DNA of 16,940 nt, from NCBI GenBank assembly GCA_023398615.1, contig JAEWSD010000048.1:1-16940 (forward strand). Direction: 5' to 3'. Made by a program: the position numbers and the translations under genes. The notes under the pieces are model-generated. The model was given only the letters and a program-made list of their open reading frames with translations, had not been told where the DNA came from and did no database searches. How positions within the stretch are numbered: the stretch's first letter is position 1; every line of letters starts with the position of its first letter. Shown here piece after piece: positions 1 through 5,787 of the stretch. The DNA comes from Bacillota bacterium. GTDB lineage: Bacteria > Bacillota > Clostridia > Lachnospirales > Lachnospiraceae.

Positions 1-2
1 TT

Positions 3-240
3 ATTGAGAATAGTCACGAAGCCATTATTAACAAAGAAGTTTTTGAAGAAGTCCAGCGTAGAAAATCTTCGTAAAGCTTAGATACGATAAAGCTGCATTA
101 AAGGTAGCTGTTCAAAAAGTCTACCAAACTCATGTACTCGTGTTGCGGGTGTTCTTTGAGAAGGCGGTGTGTCCTCATCATAACTGGCATACAAGGTTTT
201 TGCACATGCAATAGCAATATGAGTTTCATGTACTTTGGAG
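3..240 (+). pseudogene. Decayed 3' end of a large serine recombinase
   Basis: The first frame reads IENSHEAIINKEVFEEVQRR and stops at 72-74. This matches the stretch just before the zinc ribbon in large serine recombinases of mobile elements (family consensus ENxHEAIIxxExFxxVQ). After the stop, another frame (about 117-200) gives KLMYSCCGCSLRRR, resembling the CxxCxxxxRRR part of the recombinase zinc-binding domain, but with stops and no continuous frame. I infer the tail of an old recombinase gene broken by frameshifts. The 5' part lies outside the window, so the gene might be less damaged upstream. The first segment is well supported; the extent beyond 74 is a guess. Confidence 0.55.
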
Positions 241-671
241 GATGTTGAAAATAGAATCGAGATATTTAAGCCTTTAGATGTTTTTGTAGTAATACAAAAT
301 GGACAGCTTATCGGTATTATCGGTTGTCCACCTCTAAATAAAGAAAAACTGCAATATGGGCTATTCTATCAGTTCTGCAAAACGTGATAGTAAACAACTT
401 AAAGTTCATAACTACAAATTATGAGCATAATGAGAACGAAATGTCTGCATCTATTTTGATCTAATGGCACAAGGTTATCAGGCTGAAATAGATGCAAAAG
501 TGTATCCGTTTCAGCTTGATTTTTATGTTATACTTGAAAATGCATGTGTTAACTTCATATTATTTATATAATGGCAAAGAATAATAAAAATGATAATTCA
601 AGATGTTCCATTTTGCATGGTCGACTGGAATGTAATAGTATTTATATTAGTGGAGGTAAAAATTTTTAGAT
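241..671. other. AT-rich non-coding stretch with decayed coding fragments
   Basis: No complete gene is visible. A short open stretch at about 226-387 (VENRIEIFKPLDVFVVIQNG and on to a TGA) and another at about 465-575 have no start with a ribosome site and no family I recognise. A TATAAT at 567-572 could be a -10 box for the gene at 672, but I see no good -35. Positions 423-468 share short segments with 1098-1176 (see the repeat entries). Confidence 0.4.
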
Positions 672-956
672 ATGGAAAATTATATTGGTAAAAAAATTGC
701 TGCAACTCATATCCCATTGATAATTAATCCTGATTCAGGCTTTTTGTATTTTAATGAAAAAAGTGTTGTTTTTACAACTACTTTGGGTGATTCAACAATA
801 AAAATAGATTATTGCGATATGAGCGAAGTTTTTAGGAAAAGAGCACTATTTGGTATAATTTCTTGTTTTTGTATACTAACACATCATGGCGAAAAATATA
901 AATTCATTGTTTTTAATCGTGCGGCAGTTGTAGAGTTTTTGAAAAGCAAAATATAA
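672..956 (+). CDS. Small hypothetical protein, possible bacterial PH/GRAM-like domain
   Basis: A 94-residue protein with no signal peptide or clear membrane segment. Alternating hydrophobic beta strands (GFLYFNEKSVVFTT, STIKIDYCDMSEV, CILTHHGEKYKFIVF) end in a helix (RAAVVEFLKSKI). That order, with 'G-x-L-x-F' early and 'x-Y-x-D-I/M-x-x-V' in the middle, is typical of GRAM/bacterial PH-like domains; the assignment rests on pattern only. The ATG at 672 is the only in-frame start before a stop at 657-659. A strong GGAGG sits at 652-656, 15 nt from the ATG, which is unusually far, so a small deletion or insertion in the leader, or poor translation, is possible. A hairpin with a T run (999-1045) follows the gene. 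Confidence 0.5.
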   Translation: MENYIGKKIAATHIPLIINPDSGFLYFNEKSVVFTTTLGDSTIKIDYCDMSEVFRKRALFGIISCFCILTHHGEKYKFIVFNRAAVVEFLKSKI

Positions 957-998
957 ACAAAATATTTCAGACACAGGTTATCACTATTTATCAGCCGT

Positions 999-1045
999 AA
1001 TGAATATTCGCCTACAAAATTAACGTACAAAATATTCATTTTTTT
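999..1045 (+). terminator. Probable intrinsic terminator after the 672-956 gene
   Basis: AATGAATATT (999-1008) pairs perfectly with AATATTCATT (1031-1040), followed directly by more T residues to 1045. The 22-nt loop is longer and the stem more AT-rich than in a strong terminator, so efficiency is doubtful. Confidence 0.4.
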
Positions 1046-1097
1046 CATTGCATCTTTTTTGGCGGTGCAGCACAGGATGATTAGGCTTTGTTTAATG

Positions 1098-1176
1098 AGC
1101 ATTACGTGAAGTTCAAAAAACATTTCTTGTTAATAATATTCAGAGATGTTTTAGTGCATCTGTTTTGACCTAATGA
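1098..1176. repeat. Short segments shared with 423-468 and 7119-7135
   Basis: AATGAGCATTACGTGAAG (about 1096-1113) matches AATGAGCATAACGTGAAG at about 7118-7135 at all but one position. TGCATCTGTTTTGACCTAATG (about 1156-1176) matches the segment at about 447-468 at all but two positions, and that segment is also preceded by ATGAGCAT (422-429). Possible remnants of a repeat family; function unknown. Confidence 0.4.
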
Positions 1177-1198
1177 CTTAAAAACAAAAGGTAATATA

Positions 1199-1226
1199 GA
1201 TTTATTGGCTTCAAAGCCAATAAATC
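1199..1226. repeat. Perfect 13-bp inverted repeat with 2-nt centre
   Basis: GATTTATTGGCTT (1199-1211), CA, AAGCCAATAAATC (1214-1226). This is a nearly perfect palindrome lying directly before a separate terminator hairpin. It has no T run of its own, so it may be a protein-binding palindrome, a cruciform or a relic of an element end. Confidence 0.6.
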
Positions 1227-1237
1227 CACTCCTTTCG

Positions 1238-1275
1238 AGGGCTTTCACTGTGAAAAGTGGAAGCTCTTTTTTTTT
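1238..1275 (+). terminator. Intrinsic terminator
   Basis: AGGGCTTTCAC (1238-1248) pairs with GTGGAAGCTCT (1257-1267) with two G-U wobbles and an 8-nt loop. Nine T residues follow at 1267-1275. The shape is classic for plus-strand Rho-independent termination. The transcript it ends is unclear because the region upstream is mostly decayed; it insulates the IS element from upstream reading. Confidence 0.65.
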
Positions 1276-1345
1276 ATCGTATAGAAATATGATTATTATG
1301 GATTCAAAGCTTATTACATCATGTTATAGTGTAAAGATAAATAAG

Positions 1346-1613
1346 AATTGAACAAAATCGCTGCGCGATGGCTGACCAAGGCTATGGTGCAGTGATTCTT
1401 TTATTTCTAAATAAAAAAACAGTGGAAAGCAAGTCCTAATAGTAGTATTGTTAAATCACCACAAAATAACAATCAAACAGGATCGACCTTCCCACTGCAT
1501 ATGAAAAGAATACCACCCTTGTGCTTTAATGACAAGCACTTTTACCTTGCAAATGCACCTCCATAAAAGGTTGTTTCTATGAAACTATCGTTCAACTTTT
1601 ATGGAGGTCTTTT
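1346..1613. other. IS left end and leader of the recombinase gene
   Basis: This non-coding stretch holds the probable left terminal repeat (1346-1385), a small hairpin ATCGC-TGC-GCGAT, an inverted repeat CAGTGG/CCACTG (1420-1425 and 1492-1497), a hairpin GTGCTT/AAGCAC (1521-1526 and 1534-1539) and the large ribosome-site hairpin at 1558-1607. Its hairpin density suits a rolling-circle element terminus with a structured mRNA leader. Confidence 0.5.
1558..1607 (+). promoter_or_regulatory. Hairpin that buries the ribosome site of the IS recombinase gene
   Basis: CCTCCATAAAAGGTTG (1558-1573) pairs with CAACTTTTATGGAGG (1593-1607) over 15 bp with one bulged G. The 3' arm ends in GGAGG, the ribosome site for the ATG at 1614, so the mRNA hairpin would hide it. 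The 19-nt loop contains GTTTC-TAT-GAAAC, which can add an inner stem. Reduced translation of the recombinase, and protection against read-through expression, is the likely effect. Confidence 0.6.
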
Positions 1614-2465
1614 ATGTATAATGAATATTTGTTAAAACTGGAGGAAGCCGGCGAAATTCGCAACCTCAAAGAACGTTCAATCAATTGCTACAAGAGCTAT
1701 GTTTCTTATTTCCTTAACTATTTAAAGAAGCATCCGGATGAACTTACCTGTCAAGATGTTAGAGCGTTTCTTCTTACCAAGAAAAAAGAAGGTTTAAAGT
1801 CTAGCACTCTGAATCTTTATAATTCAGCCATCCGTTTCTTTTATCGAAATGTACTTCATATCATCTGGGATGATACCACAGTTCCACGTATGATTATTGA
1901 CCATAAGCTCCCAACTGTACTCACCATCGAAGAGGTTGATCAGCTACTTGATGTTACAGATAATCTAAAATACAAAGCAATGTTTGCTACTATGTATTCT
2001 TCCGGAATGCGTGTTTCTGAGGTAATTCATCTTCATTATGACGATATTTCACGCACAAACATGCAGATCCATGTCCGGGATACAAAAAACCGCATGGATC
2101 GCTATACCATTCTTTCTAAAAGAAACCTCGAGATTCTAACTGAATACTGGTTAAAAAAGGGCAGGCCTAGAGGGATTTTGTTTCCTAATAAGTTCACAGG
2201 TGAGTATCTTACGGTCAGTACACTGGAACAGGTCATTCGCCGCTCGGCTAAAGAAGCAGAACTTCCTGTTGGTACGACACCTCATTGTCTTCGTCACAGT
2301 TTCGCAACACATCTGATGGAAGCAGGTGTTGATACTAGAAATATCCAAGTACTTCTTGGACACAGGGATCCAAAGTCTACAGAAGTATATCTTCACACCA
2401 GCAACAAATCTCTCATGGGCATCCAGAGTCCTTTCGACAGGAAGGGAGATGAAGCAGATGAGTAA
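1614..2465 (+). CDS. Tyrosine recombinase/integrase of an IS91-type element
   Basis: 283 residues, the normal size for a XerC/D-like tyrosine recombinase. Residues 1-90 form an N-terminal SAM-like core-binding domain (NCYKSYVSYFLNYL... STLNLYNSAIRFFYR); about 100-265 is the catalytic domain. All active-site positions are present: R133 (GMRVSE), K158, H224 and R227 (HCLRH), H250 (LLGH) and nucleophile Y259 (TEVYLHT). It should cut and rejoin DNA through a 3'-phosphotyrosine link. Its ATG has GGAGG at 1603-1607 inside a strong hairpin. The stop codon overlaps the transposase start by 8 nt, so the two are translationally coupled. Such integrases are often carried beside IS91-type transposases in Clostridia; whether they resolve transposition intermediates or play another role is not clear from sequence. 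Confidence 0.9.
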   Translation: MYNEYLLKLEEAGEIRNLKERSINCYKSYVSYFLNYLKKHPDELTCQDVRAFLLTKKKEGLKSSTLNLYNSAIRFFYRNVLHIIWDDTTVPRMIIDHKLPTVLTIEEVDQLLDVTDNLKYKAMFATMYSSGMRVSEVIHLHYDDISRTNMQIHVRDTKNRMDRYTILSKRNLEILTEYWLKKGRPRGILFPNKFTGEYLTVSTLEQVIRRSAKEAELPVGTTPHCLRHSFATHLMEAGVDTRNIQVLLGHRDPKSTEVYLHTSNKSLMGIQSPFDRKGDEADE

Positions 2466-3609
2466 TGTTACTGTACAAGATATCTTCTATCGATTTTATC
2501 CGAGATACCTTGATAAATATACGCCTTCTACCATGCAATCGAAAACAGCTGCCAGTATCATGAACTGCAAAACTGGAGCATATGGTGTCAACATAAATGT
2601 CTGTGAAGACTGCGGTTGTATTCAGGTTCATAATAATTCCTGCCGTAATCGGTGTTGTCCCATGTGTCAGGCTCTTCCGAAAGAAAAGTGGATGGATCTG
2701 CGTCGGGAGGATGTTCTGGATGCTCCTTACTTCCATGTAGTATTTACGGTTCCGGATGAACTTGGTCCGCTTATCTACAGTAATCAGAAGTTGCTTTATG
2801 ATGCGCTTTATCATGCTGCATCCGAAACCCTGGATGAACTTTCTATGGATTCCAAACATCTCGGTGCCAAAATCGGATATATCTGTATTCTTCATACCTG
2901 GGGTTCTGAAATGAACTACCATCCACACATTCATACAATCGTACTCGGTGGTGGACTTGATGCTAAGAACCATTGGAGAGATAAAGGGGACCGTTTTTTT
3001 CTTCCTGTACAGGTCATTTCCAAAAAGTTCCGCGGAAAGTACATGGACGAACTTAAGAGTCTTTGGAAGAATAACAAGCTCGAATTTCATGGAAGTTCTG
3101 AAAAATATCGTAATCATTACATTTTTCAGGAACTGGTAAATAGCTGCTATGCAAAGGAATGGATTCCTCATTGTAAGAAAACGTTCAACGGTGCACAGTC
3201 AGTCATTAAATATCTTGGTAAGTACACACACCGCATTGCTATCAGTAACCATCGTATTATAAGTATGGATGAGAATACTATCACCTTCTCAGTGAAGGAT
3301 TATCGCAATGAGGGAAAGTGGAAAACACTTACTTTACCAGGCATCGAATTCATTCGGCGTTTTCTGATGCATGTGCCGCCCAAGCGTTTTGTAAGAATTC
3401 GTCACTATGGTTTGCTTTCCACCCGTAACAAAGGAAAGAATATCACTTTGTGCCGTAATCTATTGGGATGTCAGAAATACATATCTGTTCTCAGAGATAT
3501 GAGTGGGCCTGAAATGCTGAAACACCTTTGGAAAGTGGATGTCTGCCTTTGTAAATCATGCGGTGGTCATGTAATTCCACATCACCGTATCCTGCCGATA
3601 CGGAATTAA
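2458..3609 (+). CDS. IS91-family transposase (HUH/Y2 rolling-circle)
   Basis: 383 residues from the ATG at 2458, which has GGAAGGGAG about 10 nt upstream and overlaps the recombinase stop. The N-terminal zinc-binding domain (residues 45-72) shows C49-x2-C52, then C62 and C67-x2-C70 in the form CRNRCCPMCQ, the usual IS91 zinc-finger signature. The HUH metal site is H155-P-H157-I-H159. The paired catalytic tyrosines are in KYLGKYTHR (Y252, Y256). A second cysteine pair (CLCKSCGGH) sits at the C-terminus. It would nick one strand at the right end of the element and drive rolling-circle transfer. Length and motifs are complete, so it appears functional. An open frame extends upstream to 2326 but overlaps the recombinase; coupled translation favours 2458. 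Confidence 0.93.
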   Translation: MSNVTVQDIFYRFYPRYLDKYTPSTMQSKTAASIMNCKTGAYGVNINVCEDCGCIQVHNNSCRNRCCPMCQALPKEKWMDLRREDVLDAPYFHVVFTVPDELGPLIYSNQKLLYDALYHAASETLDELSMDSKHLGAKIGYICILHTWGSEMNYHPHIHTIVLGGGLDAKNHWRDKGDRFFLPVQVISKKFRGKYMDELKSLWKNNKLEFHGSSEKYRNHYIFQELVNSCYAKEWIPHCKKTFNGAQSVIKYLGKYTHRIAISNHRIISMDENTITFSVKDYRNEGKWKTLTLPGIEFIRRFLMHVPPKRFVRIRHYGLLSTRNKGKNITLCRNLLGCQKYISVLRDMSGPEMLKHLWKVDVCLCKSCGGHVIPHHRILPIRN

Positions 3610-3804
3610 ACAGCATAATTGAATACCTTTTTTGGCTTCCTTCAAAGAGGCTTTTTTGTCATGCTAAAAACTAGTTAGAGCAAGAAGAAAGTCTTTAAAA
3701 ACAAGATAAACTATGCTACTATAAGGGGAAAGAACAAAGATTGAAAGTCCATAGATAGTCCATAGATACCGGCTAAGGGACGCTCACTTTGTTCAATTAG
3801 GCCA

Positions 3805-3880
3805 AATCGAAAATGGTGTAAACGAAGATGCAGTTCGCTGGAAAGCCAAAACTGCTTTTTCGTTTACCCCATCATCGATT
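3805..3880. repeat. 76-nt imperfect stem-loop outside the IS right end
   Basis: Two 31-nt arms (3805-3835 and 3850-3880) pair at 25 positions in blocks of 6, 4, 9 and 6 bp: AATCGA/TCGATT, ATGG/CCAT, GTAAACGAA/TTCGTTTAC and GCAGTT/AACTGC. The mismatches fall opposite each other, so the helix stays in register. The 14-nt loop contains TGG-AAAG-CCA. No T run follows. It could be a small palindromic element, a structured RNA or a replication/recombination site; I do not recognise a family. Confidence 0.6.
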
Positions 3881-3921
3881 CTAACCTAAAGAATTTGTAT
3901 GTAAAAAGATTTGTAAAATGA

Positions 3922-3960
3922 TTGATATTTCGAGGTTGATGGTATATACTATGTATATAC
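3922..3960 (+). promoter_or_regulatory. mazEF-like promoter with palindromic operator
   Basis: TTGATA (3922-3927), 17 nt, TATACT (3945-3950) is a good sigma-A promoter with TGG before the -10. Overlapping it, GTATATAC occurs twice (3942-3949 and 3953-3960), 3 nt apart, and each copy is itself palindromic. AbrB/MazE-fold antitoxins usually repress their own promoters by binding such palindromes, so this is the likely operator. The ribosome site GAAGGGAG follows at 3961-3968. Confidence 0.7.
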
Positions 3961-3976
3961 GAAGGGAGATGGAATT

Positions 3977-4219
3977 ATGATAGTACAGGTAAAAGCTTGG
4001 GGAAATGGGCAAGGTGTAAGATTTTCAAAAGAATTGTTAGATACAATTGGAGTCCGTGTTGACGAGTTTCTTGATGTTCAGATTAAGGATGGAAGTATAA
4101 TTCTATCTAAGACATTCAAACATAAGACATTAGAGGAGAGAGCTGCAGAATTCCAGGGAAAAATAGGTCCTTATGAAGAATTTTCGTGGGGAGAAGCAGA
4201 AGGAAGGGAACAATGGTAA
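3977..4219 (+). CDS. MazE-like (AbrB/SpoVT fold) antitoxin
   Basis: 80 residues. Residues 1-50 fit the swapped-hairpin AbrB fold seen in MazE: VQVKAWGNGQGVRFSKELLDTIGVRVDEFLDVQIKDGSIILSK, including the family's 'WGNG-x-x-VR-(I/F)-(S/P)-K' start. The C-terminal 30 residues are charged and probably disordered (LEERAAEFQG...), the usual toxin-wrapping tail. It should bind and neutralise the protein encoded 6 nt downstream, and repress its promoter through the palindrome at 3942-3960. GAAGGGAG lies 8 nt before the ATG. Confidence 0.85.
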   Translation: MIVQVKAWGNGQGVRFSKELLDTIGVRVDEFLDVQIKDGSIILSKTFKHKTLEERAAEFQGKIGPYEEFSWGEAEGREQW

Positions 4220-4225
4220 GGTATT

Positions 4226-4540
4226 ATGAATGAGATTGCACAAGGGGATATTCTTTCAGTTGAAAGAATTAATACTCCGATATTGGTTGTGAGTAAAACA
4301 TATTTTAATCAAACAGAACAGATTATTGCATGCCCTGTTTTGAAAAATGCATCTGAGGATCCATTACACATACCGGTTATTGCAATAGATGTGCAAGGAG
4401 TTGTTTTATGTGAACAGATGAAATTACTAGATTTACGGGTTCGAAGATATAAAAAGTTAACAGAATTGAAAATCGAAGACATTATGAATATAACAGATGC
4501 TATACAGAGTATTTTTGATTATTATCCGTTTGGAAAGTGA
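4226..4540 (+). CDS. Divergent MazF/PemK-like toxin
   Basis: 104 residues, typical of MazF/PemK toxins, which are mRNA-cutting ribonucleases with an SH3-like barrel. The frame shows the family pattern: QGDILSVE at the N-terminus, PILVVSKTYFN, IIACPVLKN, GVVLCEQMKLLDLR and a C-terminal helix (DIMNITDAIQSIF). Pairing with MazE 6 nt upstream supports the call. Odd point: the Arg that usually precedes 'P-x-LVVS' is replaced (NTPILVVS) and the usual 'P-x-T' in the next strand reads PVLKN, so canonical catalytic residues appear changed. Related small variants could use other residues, or this may be a weakened toxin. Confidence 0.75.
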   Translation: MNEIAQGDILSVERINTPILVVSKTYFNQTEQIIACPVLKNASEDPLHIPVIAIDVQGVVLCEQMKLLDLRVRRYKKLTELKIEDIMNITDAIQSIFDYYPFGK

Positions 4541-4768
4541 TGTGTTTTAGCGCAATAAATTCCAACCTACTGCTAATCCAGCCTATATGATTGATTAATA
4601 ATAAAATTCTTTTTTTCACTGTTACTTCAAAAGGCATAACTTCTCCGACAAGGGGAAGTTATGTCTTTCTTTATATGAGTACTCATGGTATTATGGATAT
4701 AAAGTCTGCGATTTCATACAAATAAACGAAAGCTTGTCGATTTCAAATTATTGGCTGGAGGCAAAGAT
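4541..4768. repeat. Intergenic repeat copy A with terminator hairpin and probable promoter
   Basis: From 4604 to about 4720 this matches 5658-5720 (copy C) and about 7145-7250 (copy B). It contains a T-rich start, a terminator hairpin (4635-4672) and TGG-TATTAT (4686-4694), an extended -10-like box also present in the other copies. A second TATAAA is at 4698-4703. Positions 4541-4600 show nothing recognisable. Confidence 0.55.
4635..4672 (+). terminator. Intrinsic terminator after mazEF
   Basis: CATAACTTCTCC (4635-4646), loop GACAA, GGGGAAGTTATG (4652-4663): a 12-bp stem with one G-U pair, followed by TCTTTCTTT. Same loop and 3' arm as the terminator at 7157-7197. Confidence 0.75.
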
Positions 4769-5617
4769 ATGTATAAAGATTCCATATGGGCAAAAGAAAT
4801 CATTGCAATGCAAAACCGTGATGGCTCATGGGGATATTTTCATACACTCAGCGAGCCTAACAAATCCCCTATAACGACTGAACAAGCTTTGCGGAGATTG
4901 CAAATTCTTGGATACACGATAGATGATGAGCCAATACAAAAAGCCGTATCTTACATGAGCGATTGTCTTGCGGGGAAAAAGCAGACGCCAGACAGGCGCG
5001 AGAAATTGCATGACTGGGACATATTTACAAACCTTATGCTGTCAACGTGGATCAGGAGATTCACGAGCGAGATAGATAAAGCAAATTTAGTAGCTGAAAT
5101 TTGGGCGAATATCGTTACACATGCTTTTTTAAAGGGCGAGTATCTACATGCCGAATACATGAACGCATATGAATCAGCCTTCAAGATGATACCAAGAGGG
5201 GGAAGACTGATTGATTTTGTTTCTTTTTATCAGGTATCTCTTCTCGCTAATCAACTGGAGGCGTCAATTGAGAGTAAAGTGTTTGACTACATTCTGAACA
5301 AAGAGGATGGCATCTACTATATTTATGGCCGATGCTTATCTGTTTTACCGGATATCTTCGTTTCAAAACAAGCCAGCCGATATCTCGGAGCCATTGAACT
5401 TTTGTCATTGTATCAAAGGAATATATCAAAGCTAAAATTTGTAACCGATTGGCTGAGGAGTAATCAAAATCAACTTGGCTGTTGGGATATGGGCGGTGGC
5501 TCTAAAGATCACATCTATTTTCCACTGTCTGATACGTGGAGACGGAAGAATAATCGGGAGGTGGATTCTACATACAGAATAAAGAATTTGCTTTTTACAC
5601 TTGACAAGGCAGAATAA
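4769..5617 (+). CDS. Prenyltransferase/squalene-cyclase-like (alpha-toroid) protein, function unknown
   Basis: 282 residues from the ATG at 4769, which has GGAGG at 4757-4761; the upstream TTG at 4751 overlaps that site and is unlikely. The N-terminus (WAKEIIAMQNRDGSWGYFHTL) has the Q-x-x-DGSWG motif of terpenoid-cyclase/prenyltransferase alpha-alpha toroid repeats. A second motif, WLRSNQNQLGCWDMGGGSKD, lies near the C-terminus (about 236-255) and is followed by YFPLSDTWRR. The rest is helical; there is no signal peptide or membrane span. The repeats suggest a half-size toroid binding a small hydrophobic or peptide substrate, but no catalytic DxDD motif of class II cyclases is visible, so I give no reaction. 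It lies alone between repeat copies A and C, as its own transcription unit. Confidence 0.65.
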   Translation: MYKDSIWAKEIIAMQNRDGSWGYFHTLSEPNKSPITTEQALRRLQILGYTIDDEPIQKAVSYMSDCLAGKKQTPDRREKLHDWDIFTNLMLSTWIRRFTSEIDKANLVAEIWANIVTHAFLKGEYLHAEYMNAYESAFKMIPRGGRLIDFVSFYQVSLLANQLEASIESKVFDYILNKEDGIYYIYGRCLSVLPDIFVSKQASRYLGAIELLSLYQRNISKLKFVTDWLRSNQNQLGCWDMGGGSKDHIYFPLSDTWRRKNNREVDSTYRIKNLLFTLDKAE

Positions 5618-5657
5618 TAAATTTATGACTTATCATTTAAGTATTACTGCGTGACTT

Positions 5658-5722
5658 AAAAATCTTTTTTCCATGATTACTACAGAAAAGACATATGGTA
5701 TTATTGTCGTAAAGTCATTTCA
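5658..5722. repeat. Intergenic repeat copy C, hairpin deleted
   Basis: AAAAATCTTTTTTCCATGATTACT... aligns with 4604-4640, runs to GACATA, then jumps directly to TGGTATTATTG (5696-5706). The GACAA terminator hairpin present in copies A and B is missing. TATTAT at 5699-5704 with TGG before it may be the -10 box for the creatininase-cupin pair. Confidence 0.5.
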
Positions 5723-5747
5723 ACCGTTTTTGATAAGGAGGAATCAA

Positions 5748-5762
5748 ATGCGGATTATTTAA
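5748..5762 (+). other. Four-codon mini-ORF with strong ribosome site
   Basis: AAGGAGG (5735-5741) is followed by ATG CGG ATT ATT TAA (5748-5762), encoding MRII. It lies 25 nt before the creatininase start, which has its own GGAGG. It is either a leader peptide or the relic of a lost gene's start. Confidence 0.35.
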
Positions 5763-5787
5763 ATCTATAGAATGTTTGGAGGTAAAA

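Larger units (their letters stand above)
1346..3798 (+). mobile_element. IS91-type element: tyrosine recombinase plus HUH (Y2) transposase
   Basis: Two overlapping genes (recombinase 1614-2465, transposase 2458-3609) are flanked by an 11-bp perfect inverted repeat: AATTGAACAAA at 1346-1356 and TTTGTTCAATT at 3788-3798. Inward, the ends keep partial similarity when one is reversed (GAACAAA, then GCG, then GC-G, then TATGG). IS91-family elements move by rolling-circle replication and are known to lie next to GAAC/GTTC-type tetranucleotides; GTTC at 3791-3794 fits a right end. The genes are certain; the exact ends are my inference, and no target duplication is expected for this mechanism. The element is intact in both frames, so it may be active. 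Confidence 0.7.
3610..3976. other. IS right end, stem-loop and mazEF promoter region
   Basis: There is no gene here. Contents in order: a pair of GGCTT-containing T-rich segments (about 3628-3658) without a convincing hairpin; a tandem 11-mer AGTCCATAGAT twice (3746-3767); an 8-bp inverted repeat GAACAAAG (3732-3739) and CTTTGTTC (3787-3794) that could fold the IS right end; the 76-nt stem-loop (3805-3880); and the toxin-antitoxin promoter (3922-3960). Confidence 0.55.

Noticed and set aside
465..575. Short open frame (MAQGYQAEIDAKVYPF...)
   Set aside because: About 36 codons, no ribosome site and no recognisable family; likely decayed DNA.
1614..2465. Integron or chromosomal XerC/D recombinase
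   Set aside because: Overlap with the IS91-type transposase and its place inside the inverted repeats show it belongs to the mobile element.
2413..3171. 252-codon minus-strand frame opposite the transposase
   Set aside because: Shadow of a well-supported gene; no family match and no ribosome site.
3628..3658. Terminator after the transposase
   Set aside because: T-rich with GGCTT repeated in direct orientation, but the two halves do not pair into a convincing stem.
3746..3767. CRISPR-like repeat
   Set aside because: Only two tandem copies of an 11-mer without spacers and no cas genes.
3805..3880. Integron attC site
   Set aside because: The stem lacks the paired RYYYAAC/GTTRRRY boxes, and there is no integron integrase or cassette array.
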